Source: Burkholderiales bacterium (GTDB lineage: Bacteria; Pseudomonadota; Gammaproteobacteria; Burkholderiales; Casimicrobiaceae). Taken from it: 64,000 nucleotides of DNA. This document shows, in pieces, positions 55,097 through 63,932 of the stretch. The notes below the pieces were generated by a model that was not told where the DNA came from, did not search any database, and worked only from the letters and a program-made list of their open reading frames with translations. The position numbers and the translations under genes are program-made. Positions within the stretch are counted from its first letter, which is position 1. Every line of letters starts with the position of its first letter. The stretch covers positions 112,816 through 176,815 of the forward strand of contig JANXNI010000049.1 of NCBI GenBank assembly GCA_025354165.1, given 5' to 3'.

Positions 55097-55999
55097 TCAC
55101 TGCGCAGATTTTCGGTTTACCAGAACAATTCCTACCGCAACAAATACAAGGGCCAGGACAAGTTTCGCGGTGACGACCTCGTTGAGCCATAGTGCGCCGA
55201 ACAACAAAGCGAACATCGGCGTCAGAAAAACAAATATCGAAACCCTGGTGGCCGGGTAGCGCCCGAGCATCCACATCCACGCGAGATAGCTCATGAACGC
55301 CCCGACGACGGTTTGCAAAGCGAGCGATCCCCACGCGAATGCGCTGTAGTGAAAGCGCCACGTTTCGCCAAGCGCCAGCGACAGGAAAGGCAGCGCCACC
55401 GCGCTTACGGCGACCTGGTAGAAGAGCAATTTTTCAGCGGACGTTTTAGCAAGGCTGGTCGCCCGAATCACCACCGTCGTGAGGCCCCAGAGCATTCCTG
55501 CAAGCAGCGCGAGCGAGTCGCCGAGCCAAACGTCAGCACCTTGTGCCGCTGCCGTGAACCCTTCGCGCAACGCGAACAAAACGGCAACAAAAGCGCATGC
55601 CAAACCGAGCCACTGCGACGATCGCAGCCGCTCAGCTTTCACGAAGAACGGGAGCAATACCGCTACCCACAGCGGTGAGGTGTAGACGAACACCGTTAGC
55701 CGCGAAGCACTGGTGTATTTAAGTCCCACAAATAGCGCGGCGAACTCGGCGGCGAACAGCGCGCCCGCAACGAGTCCCGCGATCAACGACCCATCACGTT
55801 CGAACAGCCGAATGCCACGAACTACGCACCAAATCCACAAGATCACCGTTGCACCCGCGAAGCGAATGAACGCCTGCAATACGGGCGGAACCTCCGGAAT
55901 CGTCGCCTTGACCAGCACCTGCTGAAAACCCCAGAACAGGCAGCACGCGAGCAGAATTGAGATCGCTAAAGTGTCGAGATGGTCTTTGCGGGCGGTCAT
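55097..55999 (-). CDS. DMT-superfamily transporter (EamA), second copy
   Basis: An inner-membrane exporter of 300 residues with two EamA halves and about ten helices. LLACCLFWGFQQVLVKATIPEVPP, TVFVYTSPLWVAVLLPFF and SYLAWMWMLGRYPATRVSIFVFLTP are typical. It is not close in sequence to the DMT protein at 29476. It stands alone between a convergent acyltransferase gene and a divergent glycosyltransferase gene. Substrate unknown. Confidence 0.9.
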   Translation of the reverse strand: MTARKDHLDTLAISILLACCLFWGFQQVLVKATIPEVPPVLQAFIRFAGATVILWIWCVVRGIRLFERDGSLIAGLVAGALFAAEFAALFVGLKYTSASRLTVFVYTSPLWVAVLLPFFVKAERLRSSQWLGLACAFVAVLFALREGFTAAAQGADVWLGDSLALLAGMLWGLTTVVIRATSLAKTSAEKLLFYQVAVSAVALPFLSLALGETWRFHYSAFAWGSLALQTVVGAFMSYLAWMWMLGRYPATRVSIFVFLTPMFALLFGALWLNEVVTAKLVLALVFVAVGIVLVNRKSAQ

Positions 56000-56175
56000 A
56001 TCGCCATTGTGCCGCCTGCGGCGCGCTCAGCGCGCGTAGTAGTTCGTTACTTTATCGGTTTGCGCAGGGCCTCAGTTTCGTGGCTCCGCGTACTTCTCCC
56101 TCGTCAAATTCATTGCTGCGATTTCGGCGTGATCGAGGCACGGGAGATCCCGCCACATTTGTGTAAAACTTTGTA

Positions 56176-56244
56176 AAGGTACTTTACTTTTTCAAAAAAT
56201 AAGAGTCCGCAAATCAGCTAGCGGTCAGGTTGTATCGACAACAT
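56176..56244. promoter_or_regulatory. Two inverted repeats before the glycosyltransferase pair
   Basis: GTAAAG-GTA-CTTTAC (about 56176-56190) and GTTGT-ATCG-ACAAC (about 56229-56242) lie upstream of the gene at 56290. They may be operator or promoter elements; no -35/-10 pair is clear. Confidence 0.3.
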
Positions 56245-56289
56245 AGGTGACTCATTCAGATCAACGTTCCTCAGCCTTACGAGCGATTC

Positions 56290-57378
56290 ATGGCCCTCCT
56301 GGAAGCCCCAGTCCACCGATGGATCATTCTGCACGCGCTTTTTTCACCCAGAATCGCTGGAGCCGAGCGGTATTGCCTCGATCTGGCAAACCAGCAGGCG
56401 GCACTGGGACATCGCGTTCACCTCGCAGGGATTTCCGGCTCACCCATGCGCGATGCGCTGGCCCCGGGCGTTTCCTTCCACGCCATTGATACGCCGCTTC
56501 TGCGCGGTTTGCGCATGGCGCATTTGATGAGTCGCCTGAAGGCGGACATCTGCCATGCGCATCTCAGCCCCGCCTGCAAGGCGGCGTCGCGCATTTCATC
56601 GGGCGTCACGAGAATTGCCACGCTACACGTCGGGTACAAAAAGCACCAGCACGGACAGTTGAACGGTGTGATCTGCGTCAATCGGGCTCAGTCATCGCGA
56701 CTCAAGGATTTTCAGGGAACTGCGCGCGTGATTCCGAACTGGTTGACCAGCACCGAGCGCCGCAGCCAGTCGGCAATCAGCCTGCGTAGCGAGCTTGGCC
56801 TGCGCTCCACCCAGTTTCTGATCGGTGCGGTGGGTCGATTGCACGCCAGCAAAGGCATGGACGTGTTGATTTCGGCATTTAAGGCGACCGCGCCGCACGA
56901 TGCGGCGCTCGTGATTGTGGGTGAAGGTCCCCAGCGCGCGGAGCTTGAGCGACTTTGCACTGGCGACAGACGCATTCACCTGATGGGCTATCGGTCAGAC
57001 GTTCGTCGTTTGTTAGGCGACATCGACTTGTTCGTATCCCCATCGCGAGAGGAAACTTTTGGTCTGGCAATTCTGGAAGCGATGCACGCCGGCTTGCCCA
57101 TCATTTCCACAGCCACAGAGGGGCCTAAGGAAATATTTGATCGTCAGGGTATTGAGTGGGTGACACCCGCATCCATCCCGGAGCTGAGTCGTTCGCTCGG
57201 TCGCGCCTTTACGCATCGAATTGATCAGGCGTTGTGCCGCGTGGAGTATGACCTCTCTCCATTTGAAGCTTCGCGCGCTGTGTCGACGGTCATGGACTTC
57301 TACCTGCATTCAGTACGGCAGCGACAGGAAAGCACGCGCGGCTTCAAGCCGCGTCCCGTTGTAGCCGCCGTTGTTTAA
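56290..57378 (+). CDS. Glycosyltransferase family 4
   Basis: A cytosolic GT-B enzyme of 362 residues. The N-terminal domain has PRIAGAERYCLDLANQQAALGH, and the C-terminal donor site has GAVGRLHASKGMDVLISAF, VIVGEGPQRAELERL and SPSREETFGLAILEAMHAGLPIIST, the E-x7-E motif of GT4. It is followed, with an 8-base overlap, by a GINT1-like gene, so the two probably build one glycan or glycolipid. Acceptor unknown. Confidence 0.92.
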   Translation: MALLEAPVHRWIILHALFSPRIAGAERYCLDLANQQAALGHRVHLAGISGSPMRDALAPGVSFHAIDTPLLRGLRMAHLMSRLKADICHAHLSPACKAASRISSGVTRIATLHVGYKKHQHGQLNGVICVNRAQSSRLKDFQGTARVIPNWLTSTERRSQSAISLRSELGLRSTQFLIGAVGRLHASKGMDVLISAFKATAPHDAALVIVGEGPQRAELERLCTGDRRIHLMGYRSDVRRLLGDIDLFVSPSREETFGLAILEAMHAGLPIISTATEGPKEIFDRQGIEWVTPASIPELSRSLGRAFTHRIDQALCRVEYDLSPFEASRAVSTVMDFYLHSVRQRQESTRGFKPRPVVAAVV

Positions 57379-58297
57379 GCGGCCTCGCGCCGATTTCTGG
57401 CGCGTTGGAATTGCACCGATCGCGATTGAGGACTTGCCTGATGGCGCGGCGCTTAAGCAGATTCGACAGCGAATCACCTGGCTCCCCGACGCAGGCCCCT
57501 GGCGATATCTGGCCGATCCATTCGGGCTACAGCGCGACGACGCGCTGCACGTTTTTGTAGAGGCGTTCGACTATCAGACCAAGCACGCGGTCATCGAGCG
57601 GCACGAGCTCGGCCTCGATCTAAGCTGGCGCAGCAAGACGACAGTGCTGGCGCGCACATTTCACCTGTCCTACCCGTTCATCGTGGAACATGACGGTGAG
57701 ACTTTTATGGTGCCCGAGAGCCACAAGGCGGGCGAAATCGCGCTGTATCGTGCACATGGCTCGTTGGACAACTGGGTTCGCGAAGCGCCGTTACTGAAAA
57801 ATCTGACCGGTGCCGAGCCTTCGCTGATTCGCTATCACGGCCAGTGGTGGATGTTCTACACCGTCGTTGGCGCGCACGCGACTGACCAGCGCGAGCTTCA
57901 CGTGGCCTACGCCAACGCGCTGACCGGCCCGTGGAAGACGCACTCACTTAATCCTGTGCTTACGGATCGCGCGGGCGCTCGCCCCGGCGGCTCGCCGTTC
58001 ATCGCACATGACGGTGCGTTGATGTTGCCAGTTCAGGATTGCAGCGAAACCTATGGTGGCGCCATACGATTCCTGAGATTCACGCAGCTAAACGACAGTC
58101 GCATCGTCTTCGAACATACCGACGCCCGGTTTACCGGTGCGCTCGTTTCTGACGACTACCAGTCCGGCTTTCACACGCTGTCTTCCTTCGGTTCACTGAC
58201 GTTGCTCGACGTCAAGCAAGTCCGTCGCTCGCGCGAAAAACAGTGGATTGACTTCAAGCGGCGCGCTCGCCGTCTGGTCGCCAACGTCGGGCTCTGA
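57371..58297 (+). CDS. Glucosamine-inositolphosphorylceramide-transferase-like (GINT1 N-domain) protein
   Basis: A 308-residue protein starting at a TTG that overlaps the stop of the GT4 gene by eight bases. The body looks like a five-bladed beta-propeller related to GH43-type folds: YLADPFGLQ, HVFVEAFDYQTKHAVIERH, YPFIVEHDGETFMVPES and PSLIRYHGQWWMFYT. That set of blocks is the one found in the N-terminal domain of plant GINT1 and in bacterial single-domain relatives near glycosyltransferases. Its chemistry is not established. Confidence 0.75.
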   Translation: MFKRPRADFWRVGIAPIAIEDLPDGAALKQIRQRITWLPDAGPWRYLADPFGLQRDDALHVFVEAFDYQTKHAVIERHELGLDLSWRSKTTVLARTFHLSYPFIVEHDGETFMVPESHKAGEIALYRAHGSLDNWVREAPLLKNLTGAEPSLIRYHGQWWMFYTVVGAHATDQRELHVAYANALTGPWKTHSLNPVLTDRAGARPGGSPFIAHDGALMLPVQDCSETYGGAIRFLRFTQLNDSRIVFEHTDARFTGALVSDDYQSGFHTLSSFGSLTLLDVKQVRRSREKQWIDFKRRARRLVANVGL

Positions 58298-58420
58298 CGC
58301 CGCACAAGCCGCGACGCGTCACGGCCATCGTGACACAACTCATTCAATGCAAACAAAGCTGGTCTGAACTGACTTAGGTGCAGCGCCCTCATTGAGTCGC
58401 GTGCAATCATCGGCTGCACC

Positions 58421-58539
58421 AACAGCTTTTATACGCAATGACCGTTGCATTTGAGCTAGCTCTACAAATAGGCTGTAGTCGACTTCTGGCACAACTCAAC
58501 CTTAGCCCTTTTAAACAGGCGGTTTCCCCAAAAAGCCAT
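58421..58539. repeat. Palindromic MITE-like element, copy 8
   Basis: 119 bp upstream of the urtA promoter. It starts AACAGCTTTT and ends AAAAAGCCAT, degenerate at the far end, much like the mirror of copy 1. GAGCTA is at offset 33 and AGTCGACTT at offset 57; CTTAGCCC is the reverse arm. Confidence 0.78.
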
Positions 58540-58579
58540 CATTTGCATCGGGCGAGTCATTGACAGGGGCGACGCACAT

Positions 58580-58621
58580 TTCGCACCGATTTATTGCGAA
58601 CGAGCTTTTTTCGTGCACGAA
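58580..58621. promoter_or_regulatory. Palindromic candidate activator sites upstream of urtA
   Basis: A TTCGCA...TGCGAA imperfect inverted repeat spans 58580-58600, and TTCGTGCACGAA at 58610-58621 is a perfect 12-bp palindrome. They lie 90-130 bases upstream of the sigma-54 promoter, the usual place for NtrC-type enhancer sites. The match to the NtrC consensus (GCAC...GTGC) is partial. Confidence 0.5.
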
Positions 58622-58709
58622 GCGCGCTGAGCGGCTTGGATTGTTGCGCTCGCCCCGTTTTGCAGCAATGTAATTGCGTCGCTACCGCGAGATCACACAA
58701 CTCGACAAG

Positions 58710-58724
58710 TGGCACGGCAATTGC
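58710..58724 (+). promoter_or_regulatory. Sigma-54 promoter for urtA
   Basis: TGGCACGGCAATTGC has the -24 GG and -12 GC exactly ten bases apart and matches the consensus TGGCACG-N4-TTGC. It is 122 bases before the urtA start codon. Nitrogen control by RpoN and NtrC is expected for a urea importer. Confidence 0.8.
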
Positions 58725-58845
58725 GAAAGAGAGTGCAACCCACCCCTTACCGATGTGGGCGTTGTTTGAGACGTCGTTGTACCTGTACCTATACGCACAC
58801 TTACCCAAATCATTAATTTAAACTGACCTTTCGGGAGAAAACGAT

Positions 58846-60132
58846 ATGCCACAAATCACCCGCCGCGGAGCGCTTAAGACGCTGACCGTCGCGCTCGTTT
58901 CAGCAAGCTTGTCCACACTCGCGCTTGCACAAGCCAAAGATCCAATCAAGGTCGGCATCCTGCACTCGTTGTCGGGCACGATGGCGATTTCGGAAACGGT
59001 ATTAAAAGACGTGGCCCTGATGGCCATTGAAGAGATCAACGCCAAAGGCGGCGTGCTCGGTCGCCAGCTAGAACCAATCGTCGTTGACCCGGCCTCCAAC
59101 TGGCCCTTGTTCGCAGAAAAGGCTCGCCAGCTGATCAGTAATGACAAAGTTGCGGTGACTTTCGGCTGCTGGACTTCGGTGTCGCGCAAGTCAGTGCTGC
59201 CAGTGTTTGAAGAGTTGAATAGTCTGCTGTTCTACCCAGTTCAATACGAAGGCGAAGAGCTGTCGAAAAACGTGTTCTACACCGGTGCTGCACCTAACCA
59301 GCAAGCGATCCCCGCTGTTGAATATCTGATGAGCAAAGACGGCGGCTCGGCCAAGCGCTGGGTGCTGCTCGGGACCGACTACGTTTATCCACGCACGACG
59401 AACAAGATTCTGCGTTCATTCCTGAAATCCAAAGGTGTGGCTGAGGCCGACATCATGGAGGAATACACGCCATTCGGTCATAGCGATTACCAAACCATCA
59501 TCGCCAACATCAAGAAGTTCGCGTCCGAAGGCAAGAAGACCGCTGTGATCTCGACGATCAATGGCGACTCCAACGTGCCGTTCTATAAAGAGCTGGGCAA
59601 TCAGGGCCTGAAGGCAACTGACGTCCCCGTCGTTGCGTTTTCGGTCGGTGAAGAAGAGCTGCGCGGTGTTGACACCAAGCCTCTCGTGGGCCACCTCGCC
59701 GCATGGAACTACTTCATGAGCCTGAAGAACCCGGCTAACTCGGAGTTCACGAAGAAGTGGGCCGACTACGCCAAGAAAAAGGGTATCGCTGGACACAAGG
59801 ACAAGCCCTTGACCAATGACCCGATGGAAGCCACCTACATCGGTATCTACATGTGGAAACAGGCAGTTGAAAAAGCCAAGTCGACCGACACCGACAAAGT
59901 GATCGCAGCGATGGCTGGCCAGACGTTTAAAGCGCCGGGCGGATTTACGTCAACGATGGACACCAAAAACCATCACCTGCATAAGCCCGTCTTCATCGGC
60001 GAAATCAAGGCTGACGGTCAGTTCAATGTGGTGTGGAAAACACCAGGCCCAGTGCGCGCCAATCCGTGGAGTCCGTACATACCCGGCAACGACGTGAAAA
60101 AAGACGTGCCGGACGGCAAGACGAAAATCTAG
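58846..60132 (+). CDS. urtA: Urea ABC transporter substrate-binding protein
   Basis: A 428-residue periplasmic binding protein. The Tat-like signal has RRGALKTLTVALVSASLSTLALA. VGILHSLSGTMAISETVLKDVALMAIEEIN, DPASNWPLFAEKARQL and TFGCWTSVSRKSVLPVFEELNSLLFYPVQYEGEE are diagnostic of UrtA within the branched-chain-amino-acid-type family. It is preceded by a GGGAGAA ribosome site and a sigma-54 promoter. A terminator-like hairpin after it should make UrtA more abundant than the membrane subunits. Confidence 0.96.
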   Translation: MPQITRRGALKTLTVALVSASLSTLALAQAKDPIKVGILHSLSGTMAISETVLKDVALMAIEEINAKGGVLGRQLEPIVVDPASNWPLFAEKARQLISNDKVAVTFGCWTSVSRKSVLPVFEELNSLLFYPVQYEGEELSKNVFYTGAAPNQQAIPAVEYLMSKDGGSAKRWVLLGTDYVYPRTTNKILRSFLKSKGVAEADIMEEYTPFGHSDYQTIIANIKKFASEGKKTAVISTINGDSNVPFYKELGNQGLKATDVPVVAFSVGEEELRGVDTKPLVGHLAAWNYFMSLKNPANSEFTKKWADYAKKKGIAGHKDKPLTNDPMEATYIGIYMWKQAVEKAKSTDTDKVIAAMAGQTFKAPGGFTSTMDTKNHHLHKPVFIGEIKADGQFNVVWKTPGPVRANPWSPYIPGNDVKKDVPDGKTKI

Positions 60133-60178
60133 TAGCGAAGTCTCAGGGTTGATTTAACAGTCAAACCATCCTCCGTGA

Positions 60179-60225
60179 GCCGGGCGCACACTGCACTTAC
60201 CGCAGCAGGGGCCCGGCATTTTTTT
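60179..60225 (+). terminator. Terminator or attenuator between urtA and urtB
   Basis: GCCGGGC (60179-60185) pairs with GCCCGGC (60211-60217), followed by ATTTTTTT. The stem is strong with a 25-base loop. It would lower transcription of urtBCD relative to urtA. Confidence 0.75.
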
Positions 60226-60293
60226 GATCGCTAAGCCAGTCGCACTATCAAGTGCATTGGCGCAGTGATTGCAGCCGTCGTCGGGAGACTCAT

Positions 60294-61886
60294 TTGTTAC
60301 GTCGCATCACTCTCTATTGTTTGCTGTTGTGCGCCTGGTTATTGGCCGTATCGACGGCGAGTGCGCTGTCTCCAGAATCGGCAAAAGCCATCGCGGTCGG
60401 CGAAAACGATGACCGTATCAAGGCGCTATCCGCTGCGCTCGTCACGCCTGACGACAACCTCTCCAGTCTTGTCGACGCTCTGCTCGGCGACAACGCAAAA
60501 ATTGCGGGCGATCAAGTGCTAATCGTTAGCGACGGCAAAGCCATTAACGCCGCCACTGGCACTGAGGTGCCACTCCCAGCTGCGGTCGAAGATGTGGTCA
60601 ACAACAACCGCATGCGCAGCGAGCTTGAAGCCGCCAAAGCCGCCTTTGGATTATTTTCAGAAAGCCTTCGCGTGCGTAACAACGCGATTACCGAACTCAG
60701 AGAGTCCGCAGACGAGAGCAAACTGCCCCTCATTGATCGCGCGCTCACCAAGGAAACTGATGCGTCGCTCAAGGCGAAACTCGAACAATTACGCGCCGCG
60801 ATGCTCATCGCGTCCAGCGACAAGCAGAAGCGACTCGATGCGATTGTCGCGCTCACGGCCAGTGCACAGCCGAGCGTGAAATCGATGCTTCAGGAGCGTA
60901 TGAATGCGGGCGGTGAAACCGATCCTGAAGTGCGCGCAGCGCTGTCCGCTGCGATCAAGACTGTTGAGGCTCGTCTGGCATGGGGCGAACGTCTCGGCGT
61001 AGTTTTCACAGGTCTGAGTTTGGGCTCTATCCTGTTCCTCGTCGCGCTCGGTCTTGCGATTACCTACGGCCTCATGGGCGTCATCAACATGGCGCACGGC
61101 GAGCTGTTGATGATCGGGGCTTACGCGACCTATCTCGTGCAAAACGTGTTTCGCAAAATCATGCCCGGCGCGTTCGATTACTACATCATCGCCGCGATTC
61201 CCTTGTCGTTTCTCGCGGCAGCCCTGGTTGGAGCATTTCTCGAGCGCACGGTCATTCGCTGGCTGTATGGACGCCCGCTGGAAACCTTGCTCGCTACGTG
61301 GGGCATTTCGTTGATGCTCATCCAACTGGTTCGAACCTTCTTCGGCGCGCAAAACGTGCCCGTCGAAAACCCGTCGTGGCTGTCGGGCGGTGTACAGGTG
61401 TTGCCGAATTTAACGCTGCCGTACAACCGCATCGCCATCATCTTTTTCGCGTTTTTCGTGCTTGCAGCCGTATCGCTGCTCATCAGCAAAACACGCCTTG
61501 GCCTCTTCGTTCGCGGTGTTACGCAAAACCGCAGCATGGCAGCTTGTATGGGCGTGAATACAGCGAAGATCGACACTTACGCATTCGCGCTCGGCGCTGG
61601 CATCGCAGGGCTCGCGGGCTGCGCGTTGTCGCAGGTCGGCAACGTCGGCCCCGATCTCGGTCAGGGCTACATTGTCGACTCATTCATGGTGGTAGTTCTC
61701 GGTGGCGTGGGTCAATTAGCGGGCACGGTATACGCGGGCCTTGGCCTCGGTGTACTCAACAAATTCCTCGAAGGCTGGACGGGCGCGGTGCTGGCAAAAA
61801 TCATCGTGCTCGTGTTCATCGTCGTCTTCATTCAACGTCGCCCACAAGGCATATTCGCCCTCAAAGGCCGCAGCGCGGAGGCTTGA
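60294..61886 (+). CDS. urtB: Urea ABC transporter permease UrtB
   Basis: An inner-membrane permease of about 530 residues. TTG at 60294 with GGGAGA upstream is the likely start; GTG at 60252 is an alternative. After a signal-like helix (LYCLLLCAWLLAVSTASA) there is a long soluble N-terminal region of about 220 residues, then the LivH-type membrane domain with GLAITYGLMGVINMAHGELLMIGAYATY, FVRGVTQNRSMAACMGVNTAKIDTYAFALGAGIAGLAG and the VVLGGVGQLAGT motif. The extended N-terminus is usual for UrtB. Confidence 0.95.
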   Translation: MLRRITLYCLLLCAWLLAVSTASALSPESAKAIAVGENDDRIKALSAALVTPDDNLSSLVDALLGDNAKIAGDQVLIVSDGKAINAATGTEVPLPAAVEDVVNNNRMRSELEAAKAAFGLFSESLRVRNNAITELRESADESKLPLIDRALTKETDASLKAKLEQLRAAMLIASSDKQKRLDAIVALTASAQPSVKSMLQERMNAGGETDPEVRAALSAAIKTVEARLAWGERLGVVFTGLSLGSILFLVALGLAITYGLMGVINMAHGELLMIGAYATYLVQNVFRKIMPGAFDYYIIAAIPLSFLAAALVGAFLERTVIRWLYGRPLETLLATWGISLMLIQLVRTFFGAQNVPVENPSWLSGGVQVLPNLTLPYNRIAIIFFAFFVLAAVSLLISKTRLGLFVRGVTQNRSMAACMGVNTAKIDTYAFALGAGIAGLAGCALSQVGNVGPDLGQGYIVDSFMVVVLGGVGQLAGTVYAGLGLGVLNKFLEGWTGAVLAKIIVLVFIVVFIQRRPQGIFALKGRSAEA

Positions 61887-61887
61887 T

Positions 61888-63024
61888 ATGAGCACGACTT
61901 CGCTTCCCTCCTCTCCGGTCGCATCCATCGCGCCACCCGTCCCGTCGCTGTTGAGCCTGCGTGGCAAGATCGTCGTCGCCGCCGTTCTCGCGATTCTGGT
62001 GGTCGTCATTCCCGTGTTAAACGTGATGGTTCCAGAGGCCAGCACGTTTCACATGTCGGACTACGCCGTGTCGCTGCTCGGAAAAATCATGTGCTACGCC
62101 ATCTGCGCGCTGGCAATGGATTTGATCTGGGGCTACACCGGCATTTTGTCGCTCGGACACGGCCTGTTCTTCGCGCTCGGCGGCTATGCAATGGGCATGT
62201 ACCTCATGCGCCAGATCGGGCGAGACGGCGTGTATCACAGCGACCTGCCGGACTTCATGGTGTTCCTCGACTGGAAGACTGCACCTTGGACGTGGGCGGG
62301 CAGTGAGTCGTTCATCTTTCAAATGATTCTTGTTGTCGCCGTACCGGGATTGTTGGCCTTCATCTTTGGCTACTTCGCGTTCCGCTCACGCATCAAAGGC
62401 GTGTATTTTTCGATCATCACGCAAGCGCTGACGTTTGCCGCAATGCTCCTGTTCTTCCGCAACGAAACAGGCTTCGGTGGCAACAACGGTTTCACCGATT
62501 TCAAGCGAATCCTCGGGATTCCGACTGCAACGCCGTCTATGCGCGTCACGCTGTGCGTGCTTACGGGACTCGTCTTGCTCGGCTTCTACCTGATGTCTAA
62601 AGCGATCATCGCGAGCAAGTATGGGCGCGTTTTGCAGGCTATCCGCGACGCTGAAGGACGTGTGTTATTCACGGGTTACAACACGCTTTGGTACAAGCTC
62701 TCGATTTGGACGTTGTCCGCGATGATGTGTGGTGTGGCCGGTGCACTGTATGTTCCACAAGTCGGCATCATCAACCCTGGCGAGATGAGCCCGGCGGCGA
62801 GTATCGAAATCGCGATCTGGACGGCTGTAGGGGGTCGTGCAACGCTGATCGGCCCAATCATCGGCGCGTTCTTCGTGACCGGCGCCAAGAGCTGGTTCAC
62901 CGTCGCCTTCCCTGAATATTGGCTGTATTTTTTGGGCGCGCTGTTCATTTCAGTGACACTCTTCCTGCCACAAGGCATTGTCGGTCTGGTGCGCAAATTG
63001 GCGGCTAAAGGCGCTTCCAAATGA
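61888..63024 (+). CDS. urtC: Urea ABC transporter permease UrtC
   Basis: An inner-membrane permease of 378 residues of the LivM type. The ATG at 61888 has GGAGG upstream, one base after the urtB stop codon. MDLIWGYTGILSLGHGLFFALGGYAMGMYLMRQIGR and GVAGALYVPQVGIINPGEMSPAASIEIAIWTAVGGR are characteristic. It forms the pore with UrtB. Its stop overlaps urtD as ATGA. Confidence 0.95.
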   Translation: MSTTSLPSSPVASIAPPVPSLLSLRGKIVVAAVLAILVVVIPVLNVMVPEASTFHMSDYAVSLLGKIMCYAICALAMDLIWGYTGILSLGHGLFFALGGYAMGMYLMRQIGRDGVYHSDLPDFMVFLDWKTAPWTWAGSESFIFQMILVVAVPGLLAFIFGYFAFRSRIKGVYFSIITQALTFAAMLLFFRNETGFGGNNGFTDFKRILGIPTATPSMRVTLCVLTGLVLLGFYLMSKAIIASKYGRVLQAIRDAEGRVLFTGYNTLWYKLSIWTLSAMMCGVAGALYVPQVGIINPGEMSPAASIEIAIWTAVGGRATLIGPIIGAFFVTGAKSWFTVAFPEYWLYFLGALFISVTLFLPQGIVGLVRKLAAKGASK

Positions 63025-63926
63025 CGCCCGATCTGCTTGAGGAAGGCGCAAAGCGACGCGAGGCCTACATCGCGCGACTGGAAGGCAATCGTGCCCCCGG
63101 CGAGTCCGGCGGACAGGCTGCGAGCTTTGGTCATGTGGTCAGCTCCGACGTCGTCGATACCAGTAATGGGGGCATTCTGTATGTCGACGACATCACTGTT
63201 TCGTTCGACGGCTTTCGCGCTCTCAACAAGTTGACGCTAAACATCGCTGTCGGTGAGTTGCGCTGCATCATTGGGCCTAACGGTGCTGGTAAGACCACGA
63301 TGATGGACGTGATTACCGGCAAGACGAAGCCGGACAGCGGTCGCGCATTCTTCGGCACCAATATCGATTTACTGCGCCTGCGCGAGAGCGAAATCGCCAG
63401 TCGCGGGGTCGGTCGCAAGTTTCAGAAACCCACCGTCTTTGAGCAACTCAGCGTATTCGAAAACCTCGAACTCGCGCTCAAAATGGATCGTCGTGTTCGT
63501 GCCTCGTTGATGCACAAGCTCACCTCCGCCGACTATGACCGCATCGCCGAAATGTTGAAACTCATTCACCTGCGCGACAGCGGTTCACGCACGGCGGGTG
63601 ATCTCTCGCATGGTCAAAAGCAGTGGCTGGAAATCGGCATGCTGTTGATGCAGGATCCCAAGCTTTTGTTGCTCGATGAACCTGTCGCTGGCATGACCGA
63701 CGAAGAGACAGAACGGACCGCAGAGCTCTTCCTGTCGCTCGAAGGCTCACACTCGTTGGTGGTCGTTGAACACGACATGAAGTTCATCGGCGAACTGGTC
63801 AACGGCGGCCAGCGAGAGAAGAAAAAAATCGTGACGGTGCTTCATGAAGGCAGCGTACTCGCGGAGGGTGCGCTCGCTGATGTGCAAGCGAATGAGCGCG
63901 TGGTGGAGGTTTATCTTGGGCGTTAA
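63021..63926 (+). CDS. urtD: Urea ABC transporter ATP-binding protein UrtD
   Basis: A cytosolic ABC ATPase of 301 residues. Walker A is GPNGAGKTT, the signature DLSHGQKQWLEIGMLL, Walker B LLLLDEPVAGM, and the switch histidine is in VVVEHDMKFI. An N-terminal extension of about 45 residues before ILYVDDITVSFDGF is not part of the ABC core. urtE, the second ATPase, is expected beyond the window after the REP-like repeat that follows. Confidence 0.95.
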   Translation: MTPDLLEEGAKRREAYIARLEGNRAPGESGGQAASFGHVVSSDVVDTSNGGILYVDDITVSFDGFRALNKLTLNIAVGELRCIIGPNGAGKTTMMDVITGKTKPDSGRAFFGTNIDLLRLRESEIASRGVGRKFQKPTVFEQLSVFENLELALKMDRRVRASLMHKLTSADYDRIAEMLKLIHLRDSGSRTAGDLSHGQKQWLEIGMLLMQDPKLLLLDEPVAGMTDEETERTAELFLSLEGSHSLVVVEHDMKFIGELVNGGQREKKKIVTVLHEGSVLAEGALADVQANERVVEVYLGR

Positions 63927-63932
63927 ACCTTC

